64,000 nt of DNA from Steroidobacteraceae bacterium (GTDB taxonomy: Bacteria > Pseudomonadota > Gammaproteobacteria > Steroidobacterales > Steroidobacteraceae). Under the pieces are notes generated by a model. That model saw only the letters and a program-made list of their open reading frames with translations, did no database searches and had not been told where the DNA came from. Where the stretch lies: positions 1 to 64,000 of the forward strand of contig JABAQU010000008.1 of NCBI GenBank assembly GCA_019187185.1. Direction: 5' to 3'. Both the position numbers and the translations under genes were made by a program. Below are positions 54,353 to 64,000 of this stretch, piece by piece (the stretch's first letter is position 1; each line of letters starts with the position of its first letter).

Positions 54353-55831
54353 TCAACCGGCAGGGGTGCCGCCGCCCGCCGGTGCGCCATCGCTGCCGCC
54401 GCCTCTGCCTCGACCGCCCCGCCTGCGACGTCGGCGGCGCGGTGTGCCCGGAGCACTGTCACCTGCGGCCCCGGCGGGCCGGGTGTCGGGTGCCGGCGGG
54501 TCGGCAGGCCTCGACGCGGGGCGCGCATGGTGATCGTCGCTGCGTCCACCACCGCGACGGTCCATCGGGCGGGGCCGACGGCCACCGCCGCCGCCACGGC
54601 GTGAATCCGGCGGCCGGCGCGGCCCGCGCGGGCGATGGCTGTGTGGCGGCAGGGTCACCTCGGCGAGCTGTCCCGGTGCAATCGCCGCCACCGGGATCTT
54701 GCGCCCGATGTATGCCTCGATGTCCGGCAGGCTCACCGCATATTCCTCGCAGCCGAAGCTGATCGCATCGCCTTCGGCGCCGGCCCGTGCGGTGCGGCCG
54801 ATGCGATGGACGTAGTCGGCGGCGTCCTGCGGCAGGTCGTAGTTGAACACATGGCTGACGTCCGGCACGTGCAGGCCACGCGAGGCGACATCGGTTGCGA
54901 TCAGCACGGCGAGATCACCGTTGTGGAAATCGCGCAGGAACGCGAGGCGCTTTTTCTGCGGCACGTCGCCCGAGATCGCCTGGGCGGAAAACCCGTTGGC
55001 GATCAGCGCCGCCTCGAGCCGCTCCGCGGTGCGCTTCATGTTGACGAACACCATCGTGCGGCGCGCGTCGGTTTCGCGCAGGAGCCCGACCAGCAGCGGA
55101 ATCTTCTCTTCCATCGCGGGGAAGTAGATCGTCTGGCGCACGCGGTCCGCGGTGACCTTGTCGGGTTCGATGCGCACGAGCTCGGGATCGTTCATGTGCT
55201 CGTGGGCGAGCTCGAGCACCCGGTGCGACAGCGTCGCGGAAAACAGCATCGACTGGCGCGCGTCGGGCTTCGGCAGGCGGCGCAGGATGAAGCGGATGTC
55301 CGCGATGAAGCCGAGATCGAACATGCGGTCGGCCTCGTCGAGCACCGCGACTTCCGTGTGGCGCAGCTCGTATACGTGCTGCTTGAAGTAGTCGATGATG
55401 CGTCCCGGCGTGCCGATCAGGAGATCGACGCCGTCGGCGAGCTGCTTTCTCTGCTTGTCGTAGTCGACGCCGCCGAAGACCACCGCGATCCGCAGGCCCG
55501 TGTGCTTGCCGAGAACGAGCGCGTCGCTGTGGATCTGCACCGCGAGCTCGCGTGTGGGGGCGATGACGATCGCGCGGATGGCCGTCGCGCCGCGGCCCGG
55601 GGGCGACGCGCGCGAGAGCAGGCGGTTGAAGATCGCGACGAGGAACGCGGCGGTCTTGCCGGTACCCGTTTGCGCCTGGCCCGCGACGTCGCGGCCGGCG
55701 AGGGCAATCGGCAATGTCTCGGCCTGGATCGGGGTGCAGCGGTCGAAGCCTGCGTCCCGGATGCCCTGCATCACGGGCGATGCGAGGTCGAGGTCTGAGA
55801 AGCGCAGGTCGGAAAGGTGTTGGTCGGTCAT
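54353..55831 (-). CDS. rhlB: DEAD-box RNA helicase RhlB
   Basis: 492 residues. DEAD-box motifs in order: Q-motif (about 30-40), Walker A AQTGTGKT (53-60), PTRELA, TPGRI, DEAD (165-168), SAT, then the second domain ending [10 protein letters not shown]. It resembles the degradosome helicase that unwinds mRNA for RNase E/PNPase. From about 400 the sequence becomes a long low-complexity tail, very rich in Arg, Gly and Pro. Divergence from trxA-rho is the same as in E. coli. The start is 210 bases before trxA's GTG. Confidence 0.88.
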   Translation of the reverse strand: MTDQHLSDLRFSDLDLASPVMQGIRDAGFDRCTPIQAETLPIALAGRDVAGQAQTGTGKTAAFLVAIFNRLLSRASPPGRGATAIRAIVIAPTRELAVQIHSDALVLGKHTGLRIAVVFGGVDYDKQRKQLADGVDLLIGTPGRIIDYFKQHVYELRHTEVAVLDEADRMFDLGFIADIRFILRRLPKPDARQSMLFSATLSHRVLELAHEHMNDPELVRIEPDKVTADRVRQTIYFPAMEEKIPLLVGLLRETDARRTMVFVNMKRTAERLEAALIANGFSAQAISGDVPQKKRLAFLRDFHNGDLAVLIATDVASRGLHVPDVSHVFNYDLPQDAADYVHRIGRTARAGAEGDAISFGCEEYAVSLPDIEAYIGRKIPVAAIAPGQLAEVTLPPHSHRPRGPRRPPDSRRGGGGGRRPRPMDRRGGGRSDDHHARPASRPADPPAPDTRPAGAAGDSAPGTPRRRRRRRGGRGRGGGSDGAPAGGGTPAG

Positions 55832-56041
55832 TTCACGTTTTCGGGGCCCGGGACGCCGGGGGCCTTGCAAATTGGCGCGGAAGGCGCAAAAATTTGGGCA
55901 GATACAGCGGAACCAGATTCCGCGCCGTCCCGGCAATCGCTCCTTCTTTAGACCGCTAGTGTAACCGTTTGATGCCACTCCGTGGCGCGGCCTTTCGCCC
56001 GTACCGTCAATGACTCACTTCCTTCCCGGAGGTTCCTTCGC
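55832..56041. promoter_or_regulatory. Divergent regulatory region rhlB / trxA
   Basis: This 210-base gap is the longest gap in the window. It contains a TACACT -10-like hexamer on the minus strand (55963-55958) and an AT-richer stretch (about 55895-55910) toward rhlB. GGAGG at 56028-56032 serves the trxA GTG nine bases later. I see no clear -35 or palindrome. Confidence 0.4.
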
Positions 56042-56367
56042 GTGAGCAATCCGCAAATCATCCATACGTCCGATTCGACGTTCACCCAGGACGTACTCAA
56101 GTCCGACAAGCCCGTGCTGCTCGATTTCTGGGCCGAATGGTGCGGCCCCTGCAAGATGATCTCCCCGATCCTCGACGAGCTCGCGAGCGAGTACAAGGAC
56201 AAGGTCCGCATCGCGAAGCTGAACATCGACGAGAACCCGCAGACCCCGCCCAAGTTCGGCATCCGCGGCATCCCGACGCTGATCCTGTTCAAGAACGGCG
56301 CGGTCGAGGCCCAGAAGGTGGGCGCTGTGTCGAAATCGCAGCTCGCCGCCTTCCTGGACAGCAACCT

Positions 56368-56371
<4 letters not shown>
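56042..56371 (+). CDS. trxA: Thioredoxin 1
   Basis: 109 residues, exactly the E. coli TrxA length. The active site is [11 protein letters not shown] (Cys 34 and Cys 37), followed by [11 protein letters not shown] with the cis-proline. It reduces disulfides in the cytosol with thioredoxin reductase. The start is a GTG with GGAGG nine bases upstream. The stop overlaps rho's likely GTG by four bases (GTGA). Confidence 0.95.
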
Positions 56372-57819
<1,448 letters not shown>

Positions 57820-57826
57820 CCTGCAC

Positions 57827-57899
57827 GGTGCCGGGTTTTCGGTTATTCGGTTATTGCGCGCCCGTGACGCAATAACCGAATAACCGAAAACCCGGCACC
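57827..57899. repeat. Perfect 32-bp inverted repeat (hairpin)
   Basis: The arm 57827-57858 and the arm 57868-57899 are exact reverse complements, separated by a nine-base loop. Within each arm the octamer CGGTTATT occurs twice in tandem. No T-run follows the hairpin. Five bases after it is GGAGGGG, the ribosome site of the next gene. It could end the rho transcript or be a REP-like mobile palindrome. The arms are more AT-rich than the surrounding sequence. Confidence 0.85.
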
Positions 57900-57912
57900 A
57901 TTCGGAGGGGTA

Positions 57913-59313
57913 ATGCGTCGCAGCAGTGTCGTGTTCGCGCTGGTGCTCGCCACGGCCGCGTCGGTGGCGCAGGCGGATTTTCCCTCGGCACTCGGCCAGT
58001 ATCAGGCGGGGCAGTACGTCTCCGCCCGGCGCGAGTTCCTCCGCCTCGCGCAGGTGGGAGACGCGGCGTCGCAGCACAATCTCGGCACCATGGCCTTGCA
58101 CGGCCAGGGCAGCCCGGTCGATCTCGGCGAGGCCTACGGCTGGTTCAGTGCGGCGCGCGAGAACGGCCGGCACGACCTGAGCGATGCGCAGCTCGCCGAA
58201 CTGCACGCGAAGCTGACTCCCGCGGACGAGGCGCGTGCAGCGCAGATCGTTGCCGCATACGGGCGGGCGGCGATGGCGGCGACCGTGCTGCCGCCGTCGC
58301 CGGAGTCGGCGCGGTGTGCGCGATACGTGCCGCCGACCATCCGTGTCGAAGCCCCTGCACCATATGCCCATGCCGCGCGCGAAGCGGGCCGCAGCGGCGT
58401 CGGCATCGTCAGTTACCTCGTAGGCACCGACGGCGTCGCGCGTGATCCCATCCTCGTCGCGACGATGCCGGCGCCGCCGTTTGGTCAGCCCGCGGTCGAC
58501 TCGGTGCTCAACTCGCGTTACGCACCGGCCAGCTTCGACGGCGAGCCGGTCGCCGCACGAACCTGGTCTCACGTGGGATTCAAGCTCACGGCAGGTGTCG
58601 CGAGCATCTGGAGTCGCAACATTCTTGCGGGTCTCAAGGCGGCAGCCGTGGGCGGCGACCTGCCGTCACTCTACCTGTATGGCCTGATCGCGCGGCTCGA
58701 CGCGTCGCTCGGGGAATCGCGCGAGAATGCCGATGCGATCATCCTCGAGGCCGCACAGGGCGGCAACGTCGACGCGCAGTTCTGGCTCGCGATGTCGCTC
58801 GCCGAAACCCGCCGCTGCGGCGAGGATCGCTCGCTGCCATGGTTGCGTGCAGCCGCCGAGGGTGGTCACGTGATCGCCGGCGTCGCGCTCGGCGAGCATC
58901 TGCTCGAAGGCGAACCGGATGCCGCGCGCCTCGCCGAGGCGAAGCGGCTTTTCTCCGACGTCGTCGGCAGCGACAACGCGTGGGCCCTGAAACACGCCAT
59001 CGCGCAGCTCGCGGCGTCGCCGCGCGAGGCGTTGCGCGATGCGCCGACGGCGCTGCGCGCCTCGACCACGCTGTTCGTCAAGGGTCGCAACCTGTCGCAG
59101 GATCCGCAGTCCTTCGATGCGCTCGCGGCGGCACGCGCGGCGAACGGCGACTTCCGGGGTGCGGCGAGGGCGCAGCAGCAGGCGATCGCTGCAGCCGGCA
59201 AGCTGCAATGGAACCCGAGCCGCATGCACGAACGCCTCGCGGCATATCGTGCCGGCACGATGTGGTACGGCGATCTGCTCGCCGTTCCGGAGGGCATCGT
59301 CACGGCACCGTGA
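57913..59313 (+). CDS. Exported protein with Sel1-like repeats and TonB-C-like domain
   Basis: 466 residues with a signal peptide (end about residue 21). Residues 25-75 form a Sel1/TPR-like repeat, and about 136-225 look like a TonB C-terminal domain (RSGVGIVSYLVGTDGVARDPIL, SRYAPASFDGEPV). Sel1-like repeats then continue (about 230-350). This is unlike energy-transducing TonB, which has an N-terminal membrane helix and a Pro-rich linker. Function unknown. GGAGGGG two bases before the ATG is a strong but close ribosome site, located just after the hairpin. Confidence 0.65.
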   Translation: MRRSSVVFALVLATAASVAQADFPSALGQYQAGQYVSARREFLRLAQVGDAASQHNLGTMALHGQGSPVDLGEAYGWFSAARENGRHDLSDAQLAELHAKLTPADEARAAQIVAAYGRAAMAATVLPPSPESARCARYVPPTIRVEAPAPYAHAAREAGRSGVGIVSYLVGTDGVARDPILVATMPAPPFGQPAVDSVLNSRYAPASFDGEPVAARTWSHVGFKLTAGVASIWSRNILAGLKAAAVGGDLPSLYLYGLIARLDASLGESRENADAIILEAAQGGNVDAQFWLAMSLAETRRCGEDRSLPWLRAAAEGGHVIAGVALGEHLLEGEPDAARLAEAKRLFSDVVGSDNAWALKHAIAQLAASPREALRDAPTALRASTTLFVKGRNLSQDPQSFDALAAARAANGDFRGAARAQQQAIAAAGKLQWNPSRMHERLAAYRAGTMWYGDLLAVPEGIVTAP

Positions 59314-59388
59314 CCCGCAAGTGTGCGGCAGTTCACGGCCGCCGGCGTCGCCACGCGGCGACGCTGGCGGAGCCTGCGTCGATACGCG

Positions 59389-60264
59389 ATGATCCGGGCC
59401 AGCATGCCGCGTACCGCTGCCGCTCTCACGATCCTGTTCGTTGCCGTCGTCCCGGCCGCCCATGCGGAGGGGGAGGCACGCGCTTCGGACACGCTCGTCA
59501 GGGAGCGCCCGCCGGTCGCGAGTCCGATCACGGACCGCTTCGCGCTGCGGGCCCTGTATTTCAAGGGGACGGCCGACACGCGCGTACGCCTCGATTCGAG
59601 TGCCGTTCCGCCGACAACCGGTACGACGATCGATGCCGAGGATACGCTCGCGCTCGACGACGCCATCGACCTCGGGCGCATGGAACTCTGGTTCCGCTTC
59701 GGTGAGCGCAGCCGCCTGCGCGTGGACTACTTCAAGTTGAACCGCTTCGGCGCGACCGTGCTCGACGAGGACATTGCCTTCGGCAACGACCTGTACCTCA
59801 CGGGCGAGAACATCGAATCGTCGCTCGACTACCGGTCGCTGTCGTTCACCTACCTGTACTCGTTCCTGCGGCGCGAGCGCATCGAACTCGGGGCAGGCCT
59901 CGGCCTGTATCTGCTCGATGCGCAGGCGGCAGCCGAGGCGGTCGATCGCAATGCCCGCGAGGAGGAATCGGCAGTGGCGCCGGTGCCGACCCTCGCGCTC
60001 GATGCCACATGGCGATTCGCGCGGCGCTGGGCGGTGAGCGCCCGCGGCCAGTATTTCAGCACGACGTTCGACGGCGTCGACGGCACGCTCGGCGAATACC
60101 ATGCGGACGTACAGTATCGCTGGAAGCCGAATTTCGCGGTGGGTCTCGGCTATACCGCGCTCGATGTCGACATCGAAGTGGATCCGGCGAGCGGCCATGA
60201 TTTCCCCGGGCTCTTTCGCCTGAAGACCGACGGCCCGGAATTCTTCCTGCGCGCCAGTTTCTGA
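59389..60264 (+). CDS. Outer-membrane beta-barrel protein
   Basis: 291 residues from the ATG at 59389; 59404 is an alternative five codons later. A signal peptide (PAAHA, about residue 26) and alternating hydrophobic strands (LGRMELWFRFGERSRLRVDYFKL, RSLSFTYLYSFL, and so on) with a final aromatic strand (FFLRASF, C-terminal Phe) are typical of Bam-inserted barrels of 8-10 strands. No family name recognised. It follows the Sel1/TonB-C gene on the same strand after a 75-base gap; both end just before a convergent thioesterase operon. Confidence 0.65.
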   Translation: MIRASMPRTAAALTILFVAVVPAAHAEGEARASDTLVRERPPVASPITDRFALRALYFKGTADTRVRLDSSAVPPTTGTTIDAEDTLALDDAIDLGRMELWFRFGERSRLRVDYFKLNRFGATVLDEDIAFGNDLYLTGENIESSLDYRSLSFTYLYSFLRRERIELGAGLGLYLLDAQAAAEAVDRNAREEESAVAPVPTLALDATWRFARRWAVSARGQYFSTTFDGVDGTLGEYHADVQYRWKPNFAVGLGYTALDVDIEVDPASGHDFPGLFRLKTDGPEFFLRASF

Positions 60265-60283
60265 TCCGCCTCGGCCGGGGCCG

Positions 60284-60715
60284 TCACGCTCCTCCGTCGT
60301 TCTCCGCGACCGCGCCGCCATAGGCCGCCGCGAACTGCGGCGGCATGCGGGTTGCGCGCCCGGTGTCGAGATTGAGGCAGGCATATTCCGTCACGGCGCG
60401 CGCGAGCACGGCATCGTCCGCTGCACGGCGGAGCGTGAACCGCCGTGTGCATCGCAGCCGGCGATCGCAGGCGGCGATCCAGGTCGAAATGCGCACGCGG
60501 TCGCCCGCGACGGCGGCGCGCACATAGTCGATCTCAGTGCGCAGTGCCGCCATCCCGCGGCGCATCGCAAGACAGGCCTCGAGCGGCACGCCGAGGGCCG
60601 CCGAATGACTCCATGCGGCCCGGTCGAGCCACGTGAGATACACGGCGTTGTTGACATGGCGATACGCGTCGATGTCCGACGGCTCGACGTCGAGCTCGAT
60701 GCGGTGTGCACTCAC
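60284..60715 (-). CDS. Thioesterase, YbgC/FcbC-like hotdog protein
   Basis: 143 residues. The hotdog start DIDAYRHVNNAVYLTWLDRA (about 15-34) matches the acyl-CoA thioesterase YbgC/4-hydroxybenzoyl-CoA group, with Asp and His in the catalytic loop. The GTG start overlaps the stop of the upstream thioesterase (GTGA). It is the last gene of the purH-purD operon, where an acyl-CoA thioesterase has no evident link to purine synthesis. Confidence 0.8.
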   Translation of the reverse strand: MSAHRIELDVEPSDIDAYRHVNNAVYLTWLDRAAWSHSAALGVPLEACLAMRRGMAALRTEIDYVRAAVAGDRVRISTWIAACDRRLRCTRRFTLRRAADDAVLARAVTEYACLNLDTGRATRMPPQFAAAYGGAVAENDGGA

Positions 60716-61191
60716 AACGGAAACACGAGGCAGGTCGTTGACCCGTGCGCGATCACCCGATCCGCGGCGTCGCGGACCTCGCCCTCCGCGAATGCTGCGC
60801 GCCGCCCGACCTGCAGCGTTCGACCCGTCGCCCGCAATTCCCCGCTGCGGGCATCGAGCGGCCGCACGTAGCTGACCTTGAGCTCGAGGGTCGTGTAGCC
60901 GGTGCCGGCGTCGAGCCCGGTCATGACCGCGCAACCCATGCAGGTGTCGAGCAGCGTCGCGGCGTAGCCCCCGTGAATGATGCCCATCGGATTCAGCGCA
61001 TTCGCGCCCGGAGCGCCCTTGCACACGACCCTGCCGCGCTCCACGCTCGCGATGGCGAACCCGAGCGTGACGGCGATCGGGGGCGGCGGGATGACGCCCG
61101 CGAGCAGGCGCTGCATGAACTCGAGGCCGGAGACAGACTTCAGGGCCTCGCGCGGTACGACGCCGCTGCCCGGCGGGTAGAGCGGTTCCAT
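60712..61191 (-). CDS. PaaI family thioesterase
   Basis: 159 residues, hotdog fold with NPMGIIHGGYAATLLDTCMGCAV (about 65-88), the PaaI signature in which the Asp/Gly segment and HGG loop form the active site. It probably cleaves acyl-CoA (aryl or short chain) in the cytosol. It lies 11 bases after purD's stop and overlaps the next thioesterase. An early start inside purD was rejected. Confidence 0.83.
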   Translation of the reverse strand: MEPLYPPGSGVVPREALKSVSGLEFMQRLLAGVIPPPPIAVTLGFAIASVERGRVVCKGAPGANALNPMGIIHGGYAATLLDTCMGCAVMTGLDAGTGYTTLELKVSYVRPLDARSGELRATGRTLQVGRRAAFAEGEVRDAADRVIAHGSTTCLVFPL

Positions 61192-61202
61192 GGGCCTGCA
61201 GT

Positions 61203-62501
61203 CTACTTCGGCTGCGGGGCCGCCTGCTCGCGCGCGACCGCGCGGTAACCGATGTCGCGCCGGTATTGCATGCCGGGCCAGCGGATCGCCTCGACGAGCG
61301 CATAGGCGTCGCGGCGCGCTGCCGCGACGCTCGGACCGAGGCCGACCACGCACAGCACGCGCCCGCCGTTCGTGACGACCTCATCGCCGCGGCGCACGGT
61401 GCCGGCGTGAAAGACCTTGCCAGGCAGCCGCGCCGCCTGTGCGAGACCTTCGATGGGGTCGCCTTTGCGCACCGTGTCCGGGTAGCCATCGGCGGCGAGC
61501 ACGACGCCGACGGCGGCGCGCGGATCCCAGTCCGCGACGACCGCGTCGAGGCGACCGTCGAGCGCCGCCTCGCAGAGATCCACGAGGTCCGAGCGCAGCC
61601 GCGCCAGGATCGGCTGCGTTTCCGGGTCGCCGAAGCGGCAATTGAACTCGAGCACGTTCGGCGTACCGTCGGGTGCAATCATGATTCCCGCGTACAGGAA
61701 CCCCGTGTAGGGCATGCCGTCGGCCGCGAGGCCGCGGATCGTCGGCCCGATCACCTCGCGCAGGATGCGCGCGTGCATCGCCTCGGTCACGACCGGTGCC
61801 GGGGAACAGGCGCCCATGCCGCCGGTGTTCGGACCGCTGTCGGCATCGCCGAGGCGCTTGTGATCCTGCGAGGTCGCGAGCGGCAGCACATGCCTGCCGT
61901 CGGCCATGACGATGAAACTCGCTTCTTCGCCCTCGAGGAATTCCTCGATCACGACCTCCTCGCCCGCGCTGCCGTAGCGGCCGTCGAACATCGCTTGCGC
62001 GGTCGCGACGGCCTCGGCCGCGCTTGCCGCGATCACGACGCCCTTGCCGGCCGCGAGGCCGCTCGCCTTGACGACGATCGGCGCACGCTGCGCTCGCACC
62101 CAGGCCGGATCGAAGGTCGCTTTCGTGAACGTGGCGTAGGCCGCCGTCGGGATGCCGTGGCGGCGCAGGAATTCCTTGGTGAAGGCCTTGGAACCCTCGA
62201 GCTGCGCCGGCGCCTTGCGCGGACCGAAGCAGCGCAGCCCCGCGGCCGCAAAGGCATCGACGACGCCGAGCACGAGCGGCGCCTCGGGGCCGATGATCGT
62301 GAGCGCGACCTGCTCGTCGCGTGCGAGGGCGACGAGCGCCGCGATGTCGTCTGCGGCAACCTCGACATTGCGTACGCGCGGCTCGAGTGCGGTGCCCGCA
62401 TTGCCCGGCGCGACGAGGACCTCGGACACGCGCGGGGACTGCGCACATTTCCAGGCGAGCGCGTGCTCGCGGCCGCCGGAGCCGACTACCAGTACCTTCA
62501 C
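61203..62501 (-). CDS. purD: Phosphoribosylamine-glycine ligase
   Basis: 432 residues, normal length. ATP-grasp enzyme of purine synthesis that joins glycine to phosphoribosylamine. The [18 protein letters not shown] start, the [14 protein letters not shown] segment, the [13 protein letters not shown] segment and the GMGACSPAP segment are all typical of PurD. The start is a GTG, 16 bases after the purH stop, with no strong ribosome site. It comes after purH in the purHD order common in proteobacteria. Confidence 0.95.
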   Translation of the reverse strand: MKVLVVGSGGREHALAWKCAQSPRVSEVLVAPGNAGTALEPRVRNVEVAADDIAALVALARDEQVALTIIGPEAPLVLGVVDAFAAAGLRCFGPRKAPAQLEGSKAFTKEFLRRHGIPTAAYATFTKATFDPAWVRAQRAPIVVKASGLAAGKGVVIAASAAEAVATAQAMFDGRYGSAGEEVVIEEFLEGEEASFIVMADGRHVLPLATSQDHKRLGDADSGPNTGGMGACSPAPVVTEAMHARILREVIGPTIRGLAADGMPYTGFLYAGIMIAPDGTPNVLEFNCRFGDPETQPILARLRSDLVDLCEAALDGRLDAVVADWDPRAAVGVVLAADGYPDTVRKGDPIEGLAQAARLPGKVFHAGTVRRGDEVVTNGGRVLCVVGLGPSVAAARRDAYALVEAIRWPGMQYRRDIGYRAVAREQAAPQPK

Positions 62502-62517
62502 GCGGGGACGCCCGGCA

Positions 62518-64000
62518 TCAGTGGCGGAAATGGCGCATGCCGGTGAACACCATCGCGATGCCGTGCGCGTCCGCCGCGGCGATCACTTCATCGTCGCGCA
62601 CCGAGCCGCCCGGCTGGATCACGGCCGCGATGCCGTAACCGGCTGCGACGTCGAGGCCGTCACGGAACGGGAAGAAGGCGTCCGAGGCCATGACGGCGCC
62701 TCGCACCTCGAGCTTCTCGTCCGCGGCCTTCATCGCCGCGACGCGCGTCGAATACACGCGGCTCATCTGGCCGGCGCCGACGCCGATCGTCATGTGATCG
62801 CGCGCGAACACGATGGCATTCGACTTGACGTGCCGGCACACCGCCCAGGCGAACAGCAGGTCCGCGGTCTCGGACTCGGTGGGCCTGCGGCGCGTGACGA
62901 CCTTCAGGTCGGAGGCTGTCACCCGCCCGTCGTCGCGGGTCTGCGCGAGCAGGCCGCCCCCCACGCTGCGATATTCGAGCTCCGCGCCACCGGTACGGCG
63001 CAGGTCGCCGACGGCCAGCACGCGCACGTTCGGCTTCGCCGCGAGCACCGTGCGTGCCTCGGGCAGCACGGCGGGGGCTGCGATCACCTCGACGAACTGG
63101 CGCTGGATGATCGCCGCGGCGGTCGCGGCGTCGAGTTCGCGGTTGAACGCGATGATGCCGCCGAAGGCCGAGGTCGGATCGGTGCGGTATGCCTTGTCGT
63201 AGGCCGCGAGCGGCGTCTCGGCCGTGGCGACGCCGCAGGGGTTGGCGTGCTTGACGATGACGCAGGCCGGCGGCGTGAACTGTCGCACGCATTCGATCGC
63301 GGTATCGGCGTCGGCGATGTTGTTGTAGGAGAGTTCCTTGCCCTGCACCGATGTGGCCGACGCGATCGACGCCCCGTGGCCCGCGACGTCGCGATAGAAC
63401 GCGGCGGCCTGGTGCGGGTTCTCCCCATAGCGCAGGTCCTGCAGCTTGTCGTACACGAGCGGCAGGGTCGGCGGGAAGCGTTCGACCGCGCTGTCGCGCC
63501 CGAGGAGGTAGCCGGCGACCATCGTGTCATAACGCGCGGTGTGCGCGAACGCCCTGGCCGCGAGCCGTGAACGCGTGTCGATGCTCGTGCAGCCGGCGTT
63601 CGCGTCGAGTTCGCCGATCACCTGCGCGTAGTCGGCCGGATCGACGACCACGGTGACCGACTGATGGTTCTTCGCGGCCGCGCGCAGCATGGCCGGCCCG
63701 CCGATATCGATGTTCTCGATCGCTTCTTCGTAGGTGCAGTTCGGACGCGCGACGGTCGCCGCGAACGGGTAGAGATTCACGACCAGCAGGTCGATCGGCG
63801 GAATGTCGTGCAGCTGCATCACGGCATCGTCGATGCCGCGTCGGCCGAGGAGCCCGCCGTGGATGCGCGGGTGCAGCGTCTTGACGCGGCCGTCCATGAT
63901 TTCGGGAAAACCGGTGTGCGTCGAGACATCGGTGACGGCGATGCCGTGCTCACGCAGCAGGCGTGCGGTACCGCCGGTCGAGAGGATCTCGATGCCGCGG
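62518..64000 (-). CDS. purH: Bifunctional AICAR formyltransferase/IMP cyclohydrolase, 5'-truncated
   Basis: The gene runs past the window edge; about 494 C-terminal residues are visible of the normal about 520-530. The IMP cyclohydrolase part includes ILSTGGTAR and the following [15 protein letters not shown] segment, then the AICAR transformylase part has the [21 protein letters not shown] and AFGGIIAFN motifs and a conserved [13 protein letters not shown] end. It performs the last two steps of IMP synthesis. It is the first gene of the operon purH-purD-thioesterase-thioesterase. Confidence 0.95.
   Translation of the reverse strand, partial: RGIEILSTGGTARLLREHGIAVTDVSTHTGFPEIMDGRVKTLHPRIHGGLLGRRGIDDAVMQLHDIPPIDLLVVNLYPFAATVARPNCTYEEAIENIDIGGPAMLRAAAKNHQSVTVVVDPADYAQVIGELDANAGCTSIDTRSRLAARAFAHTARYDTMVAGYLLGRDSAVERFPPTLPLVYDKLQDLRYGENPHQAAAFYRDVAGHGASIASATSVQGKELSYNNIADADTAIECVRQFTPPACVIVKHANPCGVATAETPLAAYDKAYRTDPTSAFGGIIAFNRELDAATAAAIIQRQFVEVIAAPAVLPEARTVLAAKPNVRVLAVGDLRRTGGAELEYRSVGGGLLAQTRDDGRVTASDLKVVTRRRPTESETADLLFAWAVCRHVKSNAIVFARDHMTIGVGAGQMSRVYSTRVAAMKAADEKLEVRGAVMASDAFFPFRDGLDVAAGYGIAAVIQPGGSVRDDEVIAAADAHGIAMVFTGMRHFRH

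Overview
The window is a chromosomal stretch of a very GC-rich bacterium, densely packed with genes (no gene-free gap longer than about 210 bases). I see no rRNA, tRNA, CRISPR array, insertion sequence or integrase. The gene content points to a gammaproteobacterium, most likely near the Nevskiales/Steroidobacterales/Xanthomonadales: rhlB lies divergent from trxA-rho as in enteric bacteria, PlsB, GreB, ArfB, RNase AM and an YrfG-like nucleotidase are present, and there is a DUF1302-DUF1329-YCF48-RND block of the kind common in those orders. That placement is an inference from content and order, not from a phylogeny.

Layout. 1-2.7 kb: a four-gene overlapping set (5'-truncated HExxH protein, ATP-grasp ligase, CpcT/CpeT-like lipoprotein, small acidic-tailed protein). 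2.7-8.0 kb: an MFS-GST pair, two coupled proteins of unknown function, and a four-gene operon with a Nudix hydrolase and a peroxidase-related protein. 8.1-18.5 kb: a UvrD-like helicase, an exported methyltransferase-like lipoprotein, an RRM protein, a DUF1838 protein, a half-size UPF0016 transporter coupled to speA, SseA, a GST, homospermidine synthase and GreB. 18.5-29.4 kb: a strong intrinsic terminator with an extra hairpin before it, a DUF748/AsmA-like protein, an M13 peptidase, a LemA-TPM-TPM set, an L,D-transpeptidase, and a lone contractile-tail sheath protein with no other phage gene around it. 29.4-43.9 kb: a fused 5-oxoprolinase, an alkyltransferase-like repair protein, a small hydrolase, PlsB, the DUF1302/DUF1329/YCF48/RND block and a DUF411 lipoprotein. 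43.9-50.8 kb: a PLP decarboxylase, a TagB/F-like transferase, an asparagine synthetase overlapping an EntS-like exporter, and a beta-helix-type repeat lipoprotein. 50.8-64 kb: ArfB, MscS, YdcH, RNase AM, YrfG, RhlB, TrxA-Rho, a perfect 32-bp hairpin, a Sel1/TonB-C protein, an outer-membrane barrel, and a purH-purD-thioesterase-thioesterase operon running off the end.

Genes are mostly in short operons with 4-base ATGA/GTGA overlaps, so translational coupling is the rule, and GTG starts are frequent. Several first-in-operon genes have a -10-like hexamer ending 6-8 bases before the start codon and no Shine-Dalgarno sequence, suggesting leaderless transcripts. The parts that best deserve follow-up are the orphan tail sheath, the metallopeptidase/ATP-grasp/CpcT set, the exported methyltransferase, the hairpins at 18.5 and 57.8 kb, and the low-complexity extension on Rho.
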